This document shows positions 48,923-57,277 of a stretch of 64,000 nt of DNA, in pieces. The translations under genes and the position numbers were made by a program. The stretch's first letter is position 1; each line of letters begins with the position of its first letter. This stretch comes from Brevibacillus fluminis (GTDB taxonomy: Bacteria > Bacillota > Bacilli > Brevibacillales > Brevibacillaceae). Location of the stretch: positions 1 to 64,000 of the forward strand of contig NZ_RHHQ01000011.1 in NCBI RefSeq assembly GCF_003710825.1, in the 5' to 3' direction. Below the pieces are notes generated by a model that saw only the letters and a list, made by a program, of their open reading frames with translations, did not search any database and was not told the DNA's origin.

Positions 48923-50385
48923 ATATAGCCTTAATTCTCATATTGCTAACATTGTTCCTGTCAATCTTCCTAGGTATTCAAGCAAGACGAGGAAAGGATA
49001 TGAGTCTTGAGCAATGGTCGATTGGTGGGCGCACGTTCGGGACATTGGTTGTCTTCCTACTAATGGCTGGTGAATTATACACGACGTTTACTTTTTTAGG
49101 AAGTAGTGGTTGGGCTTATGGCAAAGGAGGGCCAACCTTTTATGTGATCAGTTATGCTGCGTTGTCCTATATCATGTCTTATTGGCTGCTACCTGCCATC
49201 TGGAGATATGCTAAGAAACATAATTGTATGTCACAAGCTGATTTCTTCGTAAGCAAATATAAAAGTCCGAAATTAGGCGTAGTGGTTTCACTTGTTGCTG
49301 TATTAGCGATAATTCCCTATTTTATCCTACAGTTAAAAGGGTTGGGGATTATTGTATCATTAGCTTCCTATGGTTCCTTATCTCCCACGACAGCCGTTTG
49401 GATAGGTGCTATTTCAGTAACATCGTATGTTATGATTTCTGGAATACACGGATCTGCTTGGACTGCGATCGTGAAAGATATTCTTATTTTAGCAGTAGTC
49501 GTATTTCTTGGAATCTATTTACCTTTTCTTTATTACGGCGGAATCCAACCTATGTTCGAAGCCATTGATGCTGCGAAACCAGGGTTCCTGATTCTTCCTG
49601 AAAAAGGGCTGAGTGAATCCTGGTTTATCTCAACAGTACTATTAACTTCACTTGGTTTTTATATGTGGCCGCATGCATTTGGCTCAATTTTCTCAGCGAA
49701 AGAGGAGAGAGTGTTTCGTAAAAATGCAATTGTAATGCCTCTCTATCAGCTCATATTGCTTTTTGCTATATTTGTTGGATTTGCAGCGATTCTTCAGGTG
49801 CCTGGATTAAAAGGGGCTGAAGTAGATAAGTCTTTATTGCAACTATCAATTCAAACGTTCGATCCTTGGTTTGTTGGAATAATAGGTTCAGCTGGGCTGT
49901 TAGCTGCTCTTGTACCCGCTTCAATGATCCTCATAACTGCCTCTACTTTGTTAGCGAAAAACGTATACCATGTTGTATTTCCTGAAACTTCAGAAAAGGG
50001 CGTTGCTTCAGCCGCCAAATTTATTGTGCCTGTGGTTTCGCTTATTTCGGTATATTTTACACTTGCCGGAGGGGATACCATCGTAACGCTGCTTTTAATG
50101 GGCTACAGTTTGGTTACTCAGTTATTTCCAGCTCTTCTACTTAGTTTAAAGGAGAATAACTTTGTTACCAAACAAGGGGTATTTGCCGGGATCATTTCTG
50201 GAGTAACGGTAGTAGCTTTTGTCACCGTTAATAAAATAACCCTTGGAACTATGTTTCCTTCACTACCACAGGCGATTCAAGATCTCAATATGGGGATTAT
50301 CGCGCTTTTCATGAACTTCGCAATCATGTTAGCAATAAGTATGGTGACAAAAAAATCAGCGATTTCAACAACAAGCAACCTCTAA
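48919..50385 (+). CDS. sodium:solute symporter family protein
   Basis: 488-residue SSF carrier with about 13 membrane segments. Features include EQWSIGGRTFGTLVVFLLMAGE near residue 30, the YKSPKLGVVVSL region and SLGFYMWPHAFGSIFSAKEERVFRKN near 245. Homologues with a DUF3311 partner carry carboxylates, pantothenate-like compounds or amino acids with Na+. It is the second transporter of the island and the last gene before the att-like copies. The substrate is probably that of the catabolic operon, by context. Confidence 0.88.
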   Translation: MNIALILILLTLFLSIFLGIQARRGKDMSLEQWSIGGRTFGTLVVFLLMAGELYTTFTFLGSSGWAYGKGGPTFYVISYAALSYIMSYWLLPAIWRYAKKHNCMSQADFFVSKYKSPKLGVVVSLVAVLAIIPYFILQLKGLGIIVSLASYGSLSPTTAVWIGAISVTSYVMISGIHGSAWTAIVKDILILAVVVFLGIYLPFLYYGGIQPMFEAIDAAKPGFLILPEKGLSESWFISTVLLTSLGFYMWPHAFGSIFSAKEERVFRKNAIVMPLYQLILLFAIFVGFAAILQVPGLKGAEVDKSLLQLSIQTFDPWFVGIIGSAGLLAALVPASMILITASTLLAKNVYHVVFPETSEKGVASAAKFIVPVVSLISVYFTLAGGDTIVTLLLMGYSLVTQLFPALLLSLKENNFVTKQGVFAGIISGVTVVAFVTVNKITLGTMFPSLPQAIQDLNMGIIALFMNFAIMLAISMVTKKSAISTTSNL

Positions 50386-50620
50386 AGAGAGGGCTTATAC
50401 CCTTCCTTGGCATAAATATCGGGGCACCGATTCTTCAAATAATCGAGCGCTCCTTTTGTTTGGTCAATCTCCCAAATGGAGGGGCTATTGTATGTCAGGA
50501 AATAATCAATCATTGCATTTGGGCATGTTAGGGGGGATATTCCTAAAGCTATAACATATTAACACAATGTATGGTAGAAGGGGAGGATAGGAGGTTTTCA
50601 GTACAATATAGGATACCATC
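50386..50620. other. non-coding stretch at the right end of island 1
   Basis: No gene is supported. It contains short fragments only and leads directly to att-like copy B. Confidence 0.4.
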
Positions 50621-50642
50621 CCCCCCGCCTCCACCATACATA
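50621..50642 (+). repeat. att-like site B
   Basis: 22 bp identical to the end of ssrA and its flank (compare 30731-30752), preceded by one extra C. A hairpin GCACCC/GGGTGC with T8 follows (50650-50674), like a tmRNA terminator left behind. Confidence 0.7.
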
Positions 50643-50649
50643 AAAATTT

Positions 50650-50674
50650 GCACCCCTCGTGGGTGCTTTTTTTT
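50650..50674 (+). terminator. terminator-like hairpin after att B
   Basis: GCACCC-CTCGT-GGGTGC followed by T8. Its position relative to the att copy is the same as that of the ssrA terminator relative to copy A. Confidence 0.75.
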
Positions 50675-50748
50675 ATGTATCAGTGGTGGTGGTCGGTAGA
50701 TGAGAACCACCATGGGTTCGGTCGTGGAGGAGCGCAGCGACGGAGCGT

Positions 50749-50809
50749 ATGGGAACTTTCCGCTGAAAAGGCGGCGGAGGATAGGCGTCAAGGAAATAGA
50801 AGTTCCCAT
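50749..50809. repeat. inverted repeat between att B and att C
   Basis: Perfect 10-bp arms ATGGGAACTT (50749-50758) and AAGTTCCCAT (50800-50809) abut att copy C; the interior has a further CCGC/GCGG pairing. It could be recombinase-binding arms or a structured RNA. Confidence 0.45.
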
Positions 50810-50810
50810 T

Positions 50811-50836
50811 ATCCCCCCGCCTCCACCATACATATC
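50811..50836 (+). repeat. att-like site C
   Basis: 26-bp perfect copy of the ssrA 3' end plus its flank (30729-30754). It is the best-preserved right-end att candidate. Confidence 0.75.
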
Positions 50837-50887
50837 CACAATTTTGATCTTGAAAATATGTGACTTAAACCATATATCTGCCGTATC

Positions 50888-50936
50888 GGCAAGGTATTGC
50901 TTTAATAAACTCTAGGCAAACAATTGCTTTAATAAA
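50888..50936 (+). repeat. 22-bp direct repeat before the XRE gene
   Basis: GGCAAGGTATTGCTTTAATA-type unit at 50888-50909 and again at 50915-50936 (19 of 22 identical; the last 14 bp identical). Start-to-start spacing is 27 bp. Candidate operator of the XRE protein or recombinase arm sites. Confidence 0.5.
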
Positions 50937-51009
50937 TTTGCACTTAAAAGAAGTCCTCGTTATGGGGTCTTCTTTGTCTATAGTCAGTTTGTTGAAGAGG
51001 GGTTTGTAA

Positions 51010-51315
51010 ATGGATAATATAGGGAAAAGAATAAAACATATCCGCAAAATTAATAATATGATTCAAACTGAATTTGCTGGTTTGATAGGTATAGGCCAAG
51101 GAACATTGAGTGAAATCGAGCAGGGAAAATTAAAACCATCTATAGATACTCTGTATGAATTAAGTAAGCACTTTCAAATTGATTTGAACTGGCTTGTAAT
51201 GGGAGCTTTCGAGTGTATGAATTTAAAAGAATATGAGTATGAGCTGCTTAGAAAGACAAGGGAACTAGATTTAGATTGTCAAAATGAGGTTGCTGAATTT
51301 ATTGAATTTAAATAA
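51010..51315 (+). CDS. XRE-family HTH regulator
   Basis: 101-residue protein with an N-terminal phage-repressor-type HTH (residues about 5-60: IGKRIKHIRKINNMIQTEFAGLIGIG, then LSEIEQGKLKPS) and a short helical tail. ATG 51010 has AAGAGG upstream. Such regulators commonly govern integrative elements. Its neighbours are an att copy and a direct repeat upstream and a decayed helicase downstream. The target is unknown. Confidence 0.85.
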   Translation: MDNIGKRIKHIRKINNMIQTEFAGLIGIGQGTLSEIEQGKLKPSIDTLYELSKHFQIDLNWLVMGAFECMNLKEYEYELLRKTRELDLDCQNEVAEFIEFK

Positions 51316-51763
51316 AATCGCATCAAATATAAAAAATAATATCCACATTTCTCGTTCTCTGTGTGGAGAAGGATTTTCAAAGTGTAGGTAGTTGCATACC
51401 TGTACCATTGCCGGTATCTGAACTCAAGGATTTGAACGTGGCTGAACTTTGCAATGAAAAGGCGATGAGCCGATAATAGACGACTTGGAAAAACCGGGTA
51501 TCGTAAAAAGTTTGAGTAAAAGAGTCTCTCCTTTTGGAGAGACTTTTTTACAATAAGCATGAGTTTTAGAGAAAGCCTTAATAGTTACTTAACTACTTTT
51601 TACAGGTAGTAAATAACTGAAGTTGGGGACCAATCGTTCACAAAACGCCCCAGTAGCGGTATGGACAAAAAATAAGATGGGGTCAAAATCCTTCAAATAT
51701 ATGTAAATAAGTGATACATTTGAACTATTAAGGTGCTTTATTGCATATAGGAAGGGATGTTAC
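51316..51763. other. decayed stretch after the XRE gene
   Basis: No intact gene. A strong bidirectional hairpin AGTCTCTCC/GGAGAGACT with T6 is at 51523-51550. The rest shows only short broken frames. Confidence 0.45.
51523..51551. terminator. terminator hairpin
   Basis: AGTCTCTCC-TTTT-GGAGAGACT with T6 on the plus strand. Confidence 0.8.
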
Positions 51764-51764
51764 G

Positions 51765-52685
51765 AATGACTACAATTCGCCTCACTTTACTTCCTACTTT
51801 AAGTTCGATAGAACAATAAACCAAAACATGGTTAAACAACTCCTAGTGCCTGGGGAAATCGGAGAATTTTCTTTACTCACGTATAAGCAAGGTAGGTTAA
51901 GTGGATACACCTTAGAAAAAACCGTACTGAAACAATTCTTGTAATTAAGAACAATGCAAGAGTACCAGAACAGTTTTCTTATGTACTTAAGATTTCCGAG
52001 GACATTTCAGAAAATACACAATTAAAGTGGATAAAGCACCCATCCCTTACAGATGAAGAGAATGAACTTGATCAGGAAAATCAAAAAGTTTTGTGTTCAT
52101 GGGACAATAACTTTAACTATAAATATGAAATAACAAAGGATGGAGAAGTCATTCAATACGGGCTGAGAGCCCCTCAAATAGGCGCGATCCACGCGGTGAT
52201 GTCACATTGGGTACTTTCGGAAAAACCGGCCTCGGTGGTAATGCCGACCGGTACAGGTAAAACAGAAACAATGATCAGTCTGCTTGTTGCCAATCAATGT
52301 AACAAGTTGTTGGTAGTAGTACCCACCGATCCTCTTAGAACACAGATCTCCGAAAAATTTATCTCTTTTGGCGTCTTAAAAAGGTTCGGTGTTATCGGAG
52401 AGACTGCTCTTTTTCCCGTTGTCGGCCTCTTGATGCACAAACCAAAATCACTTGAAGAGGTGGACGCCCTCTTTAATTGTTGTAACGTTGTTGTGACTGC
52501 CATGAGCATTGCAGGTGGGATTACAGGTGAACTACAGGAGAGAATTGCAGAACCCTGTTCTCATCTTTTTATAGACGAAGCCCACCATATTGCTGCTCCG
52601 ACATGGGCCTCTTTCCGTGACAAATTCTCAAGTAAAAACATCATACAATTTACAGCTATCCCTTTTAGAAATGATGGCAAGCACG
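51765..52685 (+). pseudogene. DEAD/DEAH-box helicase remnant
   Basis: A superfamily 2 helicase N-terminal part. The first piece (LLVPGEIGEFSLLTYKQG region) is out of frame with the rest; a frameshift lies near 51925. From there ILVIKNNARVPEQFSYVLK runs into the intact stretch with Walker A VVMPTGTGKTET (about 52240), Walker B LFIDEAHHIAAPTW (about 52570) and motif III-like FTAIPFRNDGKH. The frame then breaks off at about 52685, where unrelated DNA in the opposite sense begins, so the second helicase lobe is missing. Such helicases often belong to restriction or defence loci, but nothing else of one remains. Confidence 0.8.
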
Positions 52686-52902
52686 CTCCTGCAAGCATTC
52701 CCCACATGGTTGATACATAAAGGTCACCCCTATAAACATCTCCGAGAATCAGCCCACCAATCAAGCCAATCATCATGCTGACAGTCATCGTGCACATCAT
52801 GCCTTGCATGTGATCGATTCGCTGCTTTCGTCGCCAAATAAACCAGTAAAAATACCCATAAGCAAGACTGACGTAGATAAGGACTTGATAAATCGCGCTC
52901 AA
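52686..52902 (-). pseudogene. truncated small membrane protein gene
   Basis: Minus-strand TTG start at 52902 with GGGGG 7 nt upstream. About 70 residues with two or three membrane segments and a HMQGMM motif (YVSLAYGYFYWFIWRRK, then MMIGLIGGLILGD). The frame runs into the reversed helicase fragment at about 52686 and loses sense. It is the other half of the same rearrangement junction. I do not recognise the full-length protein with certainty. Confidence 0.6.
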
Positions 52903-53050
52903 AATACAACCCCCAAGTATCCCCTCATTTGTAACGTATGTTTTCTACAAGAAAAATAGGACAAATTAAGCCATGCGGAAATCGAAGTATTCCTATCGTA
53001 GGTGTCTTGACAATCATTTCATGAATTGATAGAGTTGTAAAAAATTAATA

Positions 53051-53156
53051 TCTTATCCAGAGAGGTAGAGGGACTGGCCCTTTGAAACCTCAGCAGCGGG
53101 TCTATAAATGACACTGTGCTAATTCCAGCGGGTGATAAAGCCTGATAGATAAGAGC
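53051..53156 (+). promoter_or_regulatory. SAM-I riboswitch (S-box)
   Basis: P1 arms CTTATC (53053) and GATAAG (53148) enclose the conserved S-box core: AGAGGTAGAGGGACTGGCCC, GAAACCTCAGCA, GTGCTAATTCC and GATAAAGCCTGATAGATAAGA elements in the right order. It is followed by a terminator at 53185. High SAM should favour termination before the methionine-salvage genes. Confidence 0.93.
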
Positions 53157-53184
53157 GTAGAGCGAACGTTTTTATTTGTCGGTA

Positions 53185-53219
53185 ACGCACTCTGTATATA
53201 GAGTGCGTTTTTGTTTTTC
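53185..53219 (+). terminator. riboswitch-controlled terminator
   Basis: AACGCACTCT/AGAGTGCGTT stem with T-rich tract, 30 nt after the SAM aptamer and 26 nt before the permease start. Confidence 0.9.
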
Positions 53220-53244
53220 TGGATGGGAAAAAAGGAGAGGAAGA

Positions 53245-54654
53245 ATGGAGAACGGGAGGAAACGGGAACTTCAACGAAAAATGCAAGCACGACATGTCGT
53301 CATGCTATCGCTTGGCGGGGTCATTGGAACGGGATTATTTCTAAGCACGGGGTATACCATTCAACAGGCAGGGCCATTTGGAACCATTCTGTCTTACCTT
53401 GTTGGAGCTTTCGTCGTCTATCTCGTCATGCTCTGTTTAGGAGAACTATCTGTTCACATGCCAGAAACAGGTGCATTCCATAGCTATGCAGCTAGATACA
53501 TTGGGCCCGGTACGGGCTATACCGTAGCCTGGCTGTACTGGCTTACCTGGACGGTTGCATTGGGTTCGGAATTTACGGCCGCAGGATTATTAATGCAGCG
53601 ATGGTTTCCGTCCATCAGTGTCTGGATCTGGAGTGCTGCATTTGCTGCTCTCATCTTTGTGTTAAATGCAGTAACCGTTAAATTTTTCGCGGAATCTGAA
53701 TTCTGGTTTTCGTCGGTCAAGGTCATAGCGGTTGTTATTTTTGTCTTGTTAGGAGCAGGAGCAATAGTAGGTGTGATTCCCATGACGAATTCACAACCGG
53801 CTCCATTTTTCTCGAATGTAATTAGTGCAGGTCTCTTTCCTAACGGTGCTTTAGCCATTCTCATGACGATGCTTGCGGTTAATTTTGCATTCTCAGGAAC
53901 AGAATTAATCGGTATTGCAGCTGGAGAAACAGTAGATCCCGATAAAACCATACCCAAGGCCATTCGGATAACCTTGTGGAGGCTGATTTTCTTTTTTGTA
54001 GGAACCATCGTTGTCTTGTCTGCATTATTGCCAATGTCGGATGCGGGAGTTTTAGAGAGTCCCTTCGTGGCTGTTCTTGAGCGGATTGGAGTCCCCTATG
54101 CAGCCGATATCATGAACTTCGTGATCTTAACGGCTATTTTATCTGCCGCCAACTCTGGACTATACGCGTCTTCCAGAATGCTTTGGTCACTTGCTGACAA
54201 ACAAATGATCTCGCCGATTTTCCTTACATTAACAAAGCGGGGTGTACCTATTTATGCACTTATTTTCAGTATGTTTGGCGGAGGCTTAGCTTTATTCTCC
54301 AGCATTATTGCACCTGATACCGTGTATATCGTGCTGGTATCCATTTCGGGCCTGGCAGTGGTTGTCGTTTGGATGAGCATTAGTCTTTCTCAGTATCTGT
54401 TTCGCAAACGGTACATCCAAGAAGGCCATTCCGTAAAGGACCTCGTTTATCGGACGCCATTCTATCCGCTGGTACCCATCGCTTCGTTTGTCTTATGTCT
54501 GGCTTCGTGCATCGGGATTGCATTTGATCCTACTCAGCGAATTGCCCTCTATTGTGGGATTCCCTTTATCTTGTTTTGCTACGGCAGCTATTATGTAACC
54601 AATAAATATAAGAAAAGAGGAGTCAAGTATGTCAACCAAAATCAATCCCATTGA
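53245..54654 (+). CDS. mmuP: amino acid permease, probable S-methylmethionine permease
   Basis: 469-residue APC-family carrier with 12 membrane segments. N-terminal [46 protein letters not shown] and [13 protein letters not shown] near 215 place it with MmuP/YbxG. Its substrate is inferred from the SAM riboswitch upstream and the methyltransferase gene downstream, which overlaps it by 26 nt. AAAGGAGAGG precedes ATG 53245. It would import S-methylmethionine for methionine recovery. Confidence 0.85.
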   Translation: MENGRKRELQRKMQARHVVMLSLGGVIGTGLFLSTGYTIQQAGPFGTILSYLVGAFVVYLVMLCLGELSVHMPETGAFHSYAARYIGPGTGYTVAWLYWLTWTVALGSEFTAAGLLMQRWFPSISVWIWSAAFAALIFVLNAVTVKFFAESEFWFSSVKVIAVVIFVLLGAGAIVGVIPMTNSQPAPFFSNVISAGLFPNGALAILMTMLAVNFAFSGTELIGIAAGETVDPDKTIPKAIRITLWRLIFFFVGTIVVLSALLPMSDAGVLESPFVAVLERIGVPYAADIMNFVILTAILSAANSGLYASSRMLWSLADKQMISPIFLTLTKRGVPIYALIFSMFGGGLALFSSIIAPDTVYIVLVSISGLAVVVVWMSISLSQYLFRKRYIQEGHSVKDLVYRTPFYPLVPIASFVLCLASCIGIAFDPTQRIALYCGIPFILFCYGSYYVTNKYKKRGVKYVNQNQSH

Positions 54655-55591
54655 AGCAATTTTACGCGATCATCCCCTTATGATTCTGGATGGAGCGCTT
54701 GCCACAGAGCTCGAAAAGCATGGATGTGACCTGAACGATCCGCTATGGTCAGCCCGAGTATTGCTGGAGAACCCGGAAGTGATTTATCAGGTTCACACTG
54801 ACTATTTTCAAGCGGGAGCGGACTGCGCCATAACAGCGAGCTACCAGGCTACCATTGATGGTTTTATCAAGCATGGATTAAGCGAACAAGAGGCTGTGGA
54901 AGTCATTAAGAATACGGTGATGCTTGCGAAAAGGGCAAGAGACGATTTCTGGAAGGAAGAGATGCAAAACGTTAGGCCGAAGCCATTGGTTGCTGCTTCC
55001 GTTGGACCTTACGGAGCTTACCTGGCAGATGGCTCCGAGTATGTCGGAAACTATGGTGTGACCGATGAAGCTTTAGCTGATTTTCATCGCCCCAGAATGG
55101 CCGCATTGCTTGAGGCAGGGGCTGATTTATTAGCATTTGAAACCATTCCTTCTTTGCAGGAAGCCATAGTACTGGATTCGTTATTGAAAGATTTCCCCCA
55201 TGCATATGCCTGGCTGTCGTTTTCTTTGAGAAATGAGCAAGCCATTAGTGACGGCACCTTGCTGAGTGAGTGTGCAAAAGTGTTTGAGAACAGTCGGCAG
55301 ATTGTTGCCATTGGACTCAATTGTGCACCATCATCTGTTGTTACGGAGGCCGTCAAAGTATTGAAGGCCAATACGGAAAAGCCGGTTATTGTCTATCCAA
55401 ACTCCGGTGAAATCTATGATCCAGAAACGAAAACGTGGCACGGCAACGAAGCATGTAACGGGCTCGACTCTCAATCTGAGGAATGGTACCAAGTGGGAGC
55501 ACGCTTAATTGGGGGATGCTGCCGAACAACTCCTCGTCAAATTGAACAAGTCTCCCGGAAATGGCGGTCGAACTCCCAAAACCGGATTTGA
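54629..55591 (+). CDS. mmuM: homocysteine S-methyltransferase
   Basis: 320-residue Zn enzyme that transfers a methyl group from S-methylmethionine (or SAM) to homocysteine. N-terminal [27 protein letters not shown] region, zinc Cys residues in GLNCAPSS (about 232) and [11 protein letters not shown] (about 297). It starts inside the permease gene with AAGAGG upstream, so translation is coupled. Under SAM-riboswitch control with mmuP. Confidence 0.93.
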   Translation: MSTKINPIEAILRDHPLMILDGALATELEKHGCDLNDPLWSARVLLENPEVIYQVHTDYFQAGADCAITASYQATIDGFIKHGLSEQEAVEVIKNTVMLAKRARDDFWKEEMQNVRPKPLVAASVGPYGAYLADGSEYVGNYGVTDEALADFHRPRMAALLEAGADLLAFETIPSLQEAIVLDSLLKDFPHAYAWLSFSLRNEQAISDGTLLSECAKVFENSRQIVAIGLNCAPSSVVTEAVKVLKANTEKPVIVYPNSGEIYDPETKTWHGNEACNGLDSQSEEWYQVGARLIGGCCRTTPRQIEQVSRKWRSNSQNRI

Positions 55592-55594
55592 TTC

Positions 55595-55650
55595 ATCCCC
55601 CCTCATCTTTGTCAAGCTGAAATCAGAAGACACGAGGGGGATTTTTCTTT
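55595..55650 (+). terminator. terminator of mmuPM
   Basis: Arms ATCCCCCCTC and GAGGGGGAT with a long loop, then TTTTTCTTTT. Confidence 0.8.
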
Positions 55651-55800
55651 TGGCCTTTTTTATCATACAACATCGTTCTGAAAGATTTTTGGGATTTTTT
55701 TCGACAAAAAAAAATCGACTGCCGAGGCAGCCGATGCTCAAATTTCCATGTATGAGACAACGTAATTCTTTAGGTGCCGAGAGTTATATTATGGGTTTGT

Positions 55801-55850
55801 TAGTTGCATTTTCGGCAGATTTATAGTTGAATTTTCACTTTTCGGCAAAG
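55801..55850. repeat. repeated TAGTTG..TTTTCGGCA motif
   Basis: TAGTTGCATTTTCGGCAGA (55801-55819) and a related unit starting TAGTTGAATTTTC and ending TTTTCGGCAAA (55824-55849). A further GCCGA is at 55776. It lies beside the recombinase remnant and may be its binding sites. No gene is seen from 55651 to 55949. Confidence 0.4.
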
Positions 55851-55949
55851 CTTTGATTTAAAAATAATGGATTTTCATTAATATGGGTGTTTATGATGTG
55901 TTTTTCTGGCAAAAAATTGATTAAATTAGCGGCAAAATTATCGTTTAAA

Positions 55950-56462
55950 TCACAAAATAACATCTACATGCTCTTTGTAGACGATCACCTTTTCAACATA
56001 ACTACCGATGAACTTCTTAATTTCAGGGATGTTTTTCTCAGCTACATTAGACTTGAACATGCCAAACAGTTGTCGCAGGATGTCCTCCGTGATGACTGTT
56101 TTTTTGTTGTCCATTTCCAGCCCTTGGATGCTGAAAGAGAGTGTGTTTTTCTGTTCCTCCAATTCCGTCATTTTCTCCAGGAAAGAAGCTTGGGTAAAGC
56201 CTTGGGAGACAGCCGAAACGATGTAGTCGAGCTGCTTGCTGACGTCGTGCAGTTTTGCTTTTAGACTAATATGATGAAAGTATTTTAGGTAACTGCAAAA
56301 TTCTCTATGAGGTAAACCAGAGTTTTTTGATTGGCCTTTCTTCTTAGGCGTTTGAGTATGGCCACAGCGATAGTGCCCAGCCACCGTCGCAGTCACCCTA
56401 CGTTTCACCTCTATGATCTCGGCTATCGTCTTACCATGTCCTTTTAGGGTGAAGAGGATCAT
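55950..56462 (-). pseudogene. large serine recombinase, C-terminal remnant
   Basis: About 170 codons on the minus strand. They carry the tail of a large serine recombinase: a partial zinc ribbon (AGHYRCGHTQTPKKKG), then the coiled-coil segment SFLEKMTELEEQKNTLSFSI and the closing SYVEKVIVYKEHVDVIL. The N-terminal resolvase catalytic domain is absent and nothing recognisable precedes it. It is a broken integrase of the patchwork island. Confidence 0.75.
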
Positions 56463-56571
56463 CTGGTTTCACCGTAACTCTGTAACAAAAACACAACGAA
56501 CGAAAGCAGTGTTTTTTCATTGACGTAGAATCTTCATCGTCGAATTGTTTCAAAGTGAATCCTGGTATATA

Positions 56572-56588
56572 ATTGATGAATCACTAAC
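56572..56588. promoter_or_regulatory. operator-like motif O1 (tetR)
   Basis: ATTGATGAATCACTAAC (reverse GTTAGTGATTCATCAAT), 23 bp before the tetR start. Member of a motif family repeated before the following genes. Confidence 0.6.
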
Positions 56589-56610
56589 TTGATAAGAGGG
56601 AGGCAATCCA

Positions 56611-57132
56611 ATGGCAAAAACCGAGACGACCTCTGTTAATCGTAAAGCGGAGATCATATCTGCGGCAATTGAAGTATTTGCAGAGATTGGTTACTACAGG
56701 GCAACGACGGCACAGGTTGCGAAACGGGCCGAAATATCACAGCCGTATATCTTTCGTTTTTTCTCAACAAAAGAAGCCTTGTTGCTTGCTGCGCTGGAGG
56801 TATCATGGAAGCGTGTGATCGATTCCTTCCGCAAAGTGGTGGAATCTGCGTCGCCCGAACAGCTGGAGACCGATTTGATCCGGGCCTATGAGGATATTTT
56901 GAATTCCTACCAGAATGAAATCCTGCTTCAAATGCAGGCGCAGACGATTCAGGAAGATTCAATCCGGGAAGCGATGCGCAATGGATTCGGGGAAGTCCGT
57001 CGTATGGTTTTGGACGCCTTTCACGCAGCTGATATCCCGAATGCTGAAGAACGTACGATGCTTTTTCTGGCGCGGGGGATGCTGTGCAACATTTCGATTG
57101 CATTGAATATGCCTGAATTGAAGGAGATCTAA
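56611..57132 (+). CDS. TetR/AcrR-family repressor
   Basis: 173-residue regulator. N-terminal HTH (residues 12-58: KAEIISAAIEVFAEIGYYRATT, AQVAKRAEISQPYIFRFFSTKEAL) and a helical ligand-binding domain. GGGAGG precedes ATG 56611. A GTTAGTGATTGATCAAT-like motif stands before this gene and before the three or four following transcription units, so it most likely controls the whole downstream cluster and itself. Likely ligand: a toxic phenolic or quinone-type compound, judged from the target genes (inference). Confidence 0.9.
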   Translation: MAKTETTSVNRKAEIISAAIEVFAEIGYYRATTAQVAKRAEISQPYIFRFFSTKEALLLAALEVSWKRVIDSFRKVVESASPEQLETDLIRAYEDILNSYQNEILLQMQAQTIQEDSIREAMRNGFGEVRRMVLDAFHAADIPNAEERTMLFLARGMLCNISIALNMPELKEI

Positions 57133-57197
57133 AGGAGAGGAAGTTTTTAAAAGGTTGTGATTGACTAATCGATTACAGCGTGGTACATTGTCATCAA

Positions 57198-57217
57198 GTT
57201 AGTAATTGATCAATCAC
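57198..57217. promoter_or_regulatory. operator-like motif O2
   Basis: GTTAGTAATTGATCAATCAC, a near-palindrome around TTGATCAA. Best copy of the motif. Confidence 0.65.
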
Positions 57218-57234
57218 AAATTCATTTCATGAAT

Positions 57235-57254
57235 GTTAGTGATTGATCAATTGC
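57235..57254. promoter_or_regulatory. operator-like motif O3
   Basis: GTTAGTGATTGATCAATTGC, 37 bp after O2 and just before the epimerase-like gene. Confidence 0.65.
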
Positions 57255-57277
57255 AAAATTTGAATGAGGTGATTTCA

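Larger units (their letters stand above)
30755..50642. mobile_element. genomic island 1 at ssrA (catabolic)
   Basis: DNA bounded by att-like copies A (30729) and B (50621). It is visibly AT-richer than the flanking core genes and carries a self-contained sigma-54-controlled catabolic locus. No integrase gene is found inside, so the element is defective, was mobilised in trans, or lost its integrase. Boundaries rest on the direct repeats alone. Confidence 0.5.

Noticed and set aside
50700..50915. ORF spanning att copy C
   Set aside because: Poly-Pro stretch is only the translated att sequence; no binding site and biased composition.
55887..56264. Plus-strand ORF opposite the serine-recombinase remnant
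   Set aside because: The minus-strand frame has the clear recombinase tail; the plus frame is its shadow.
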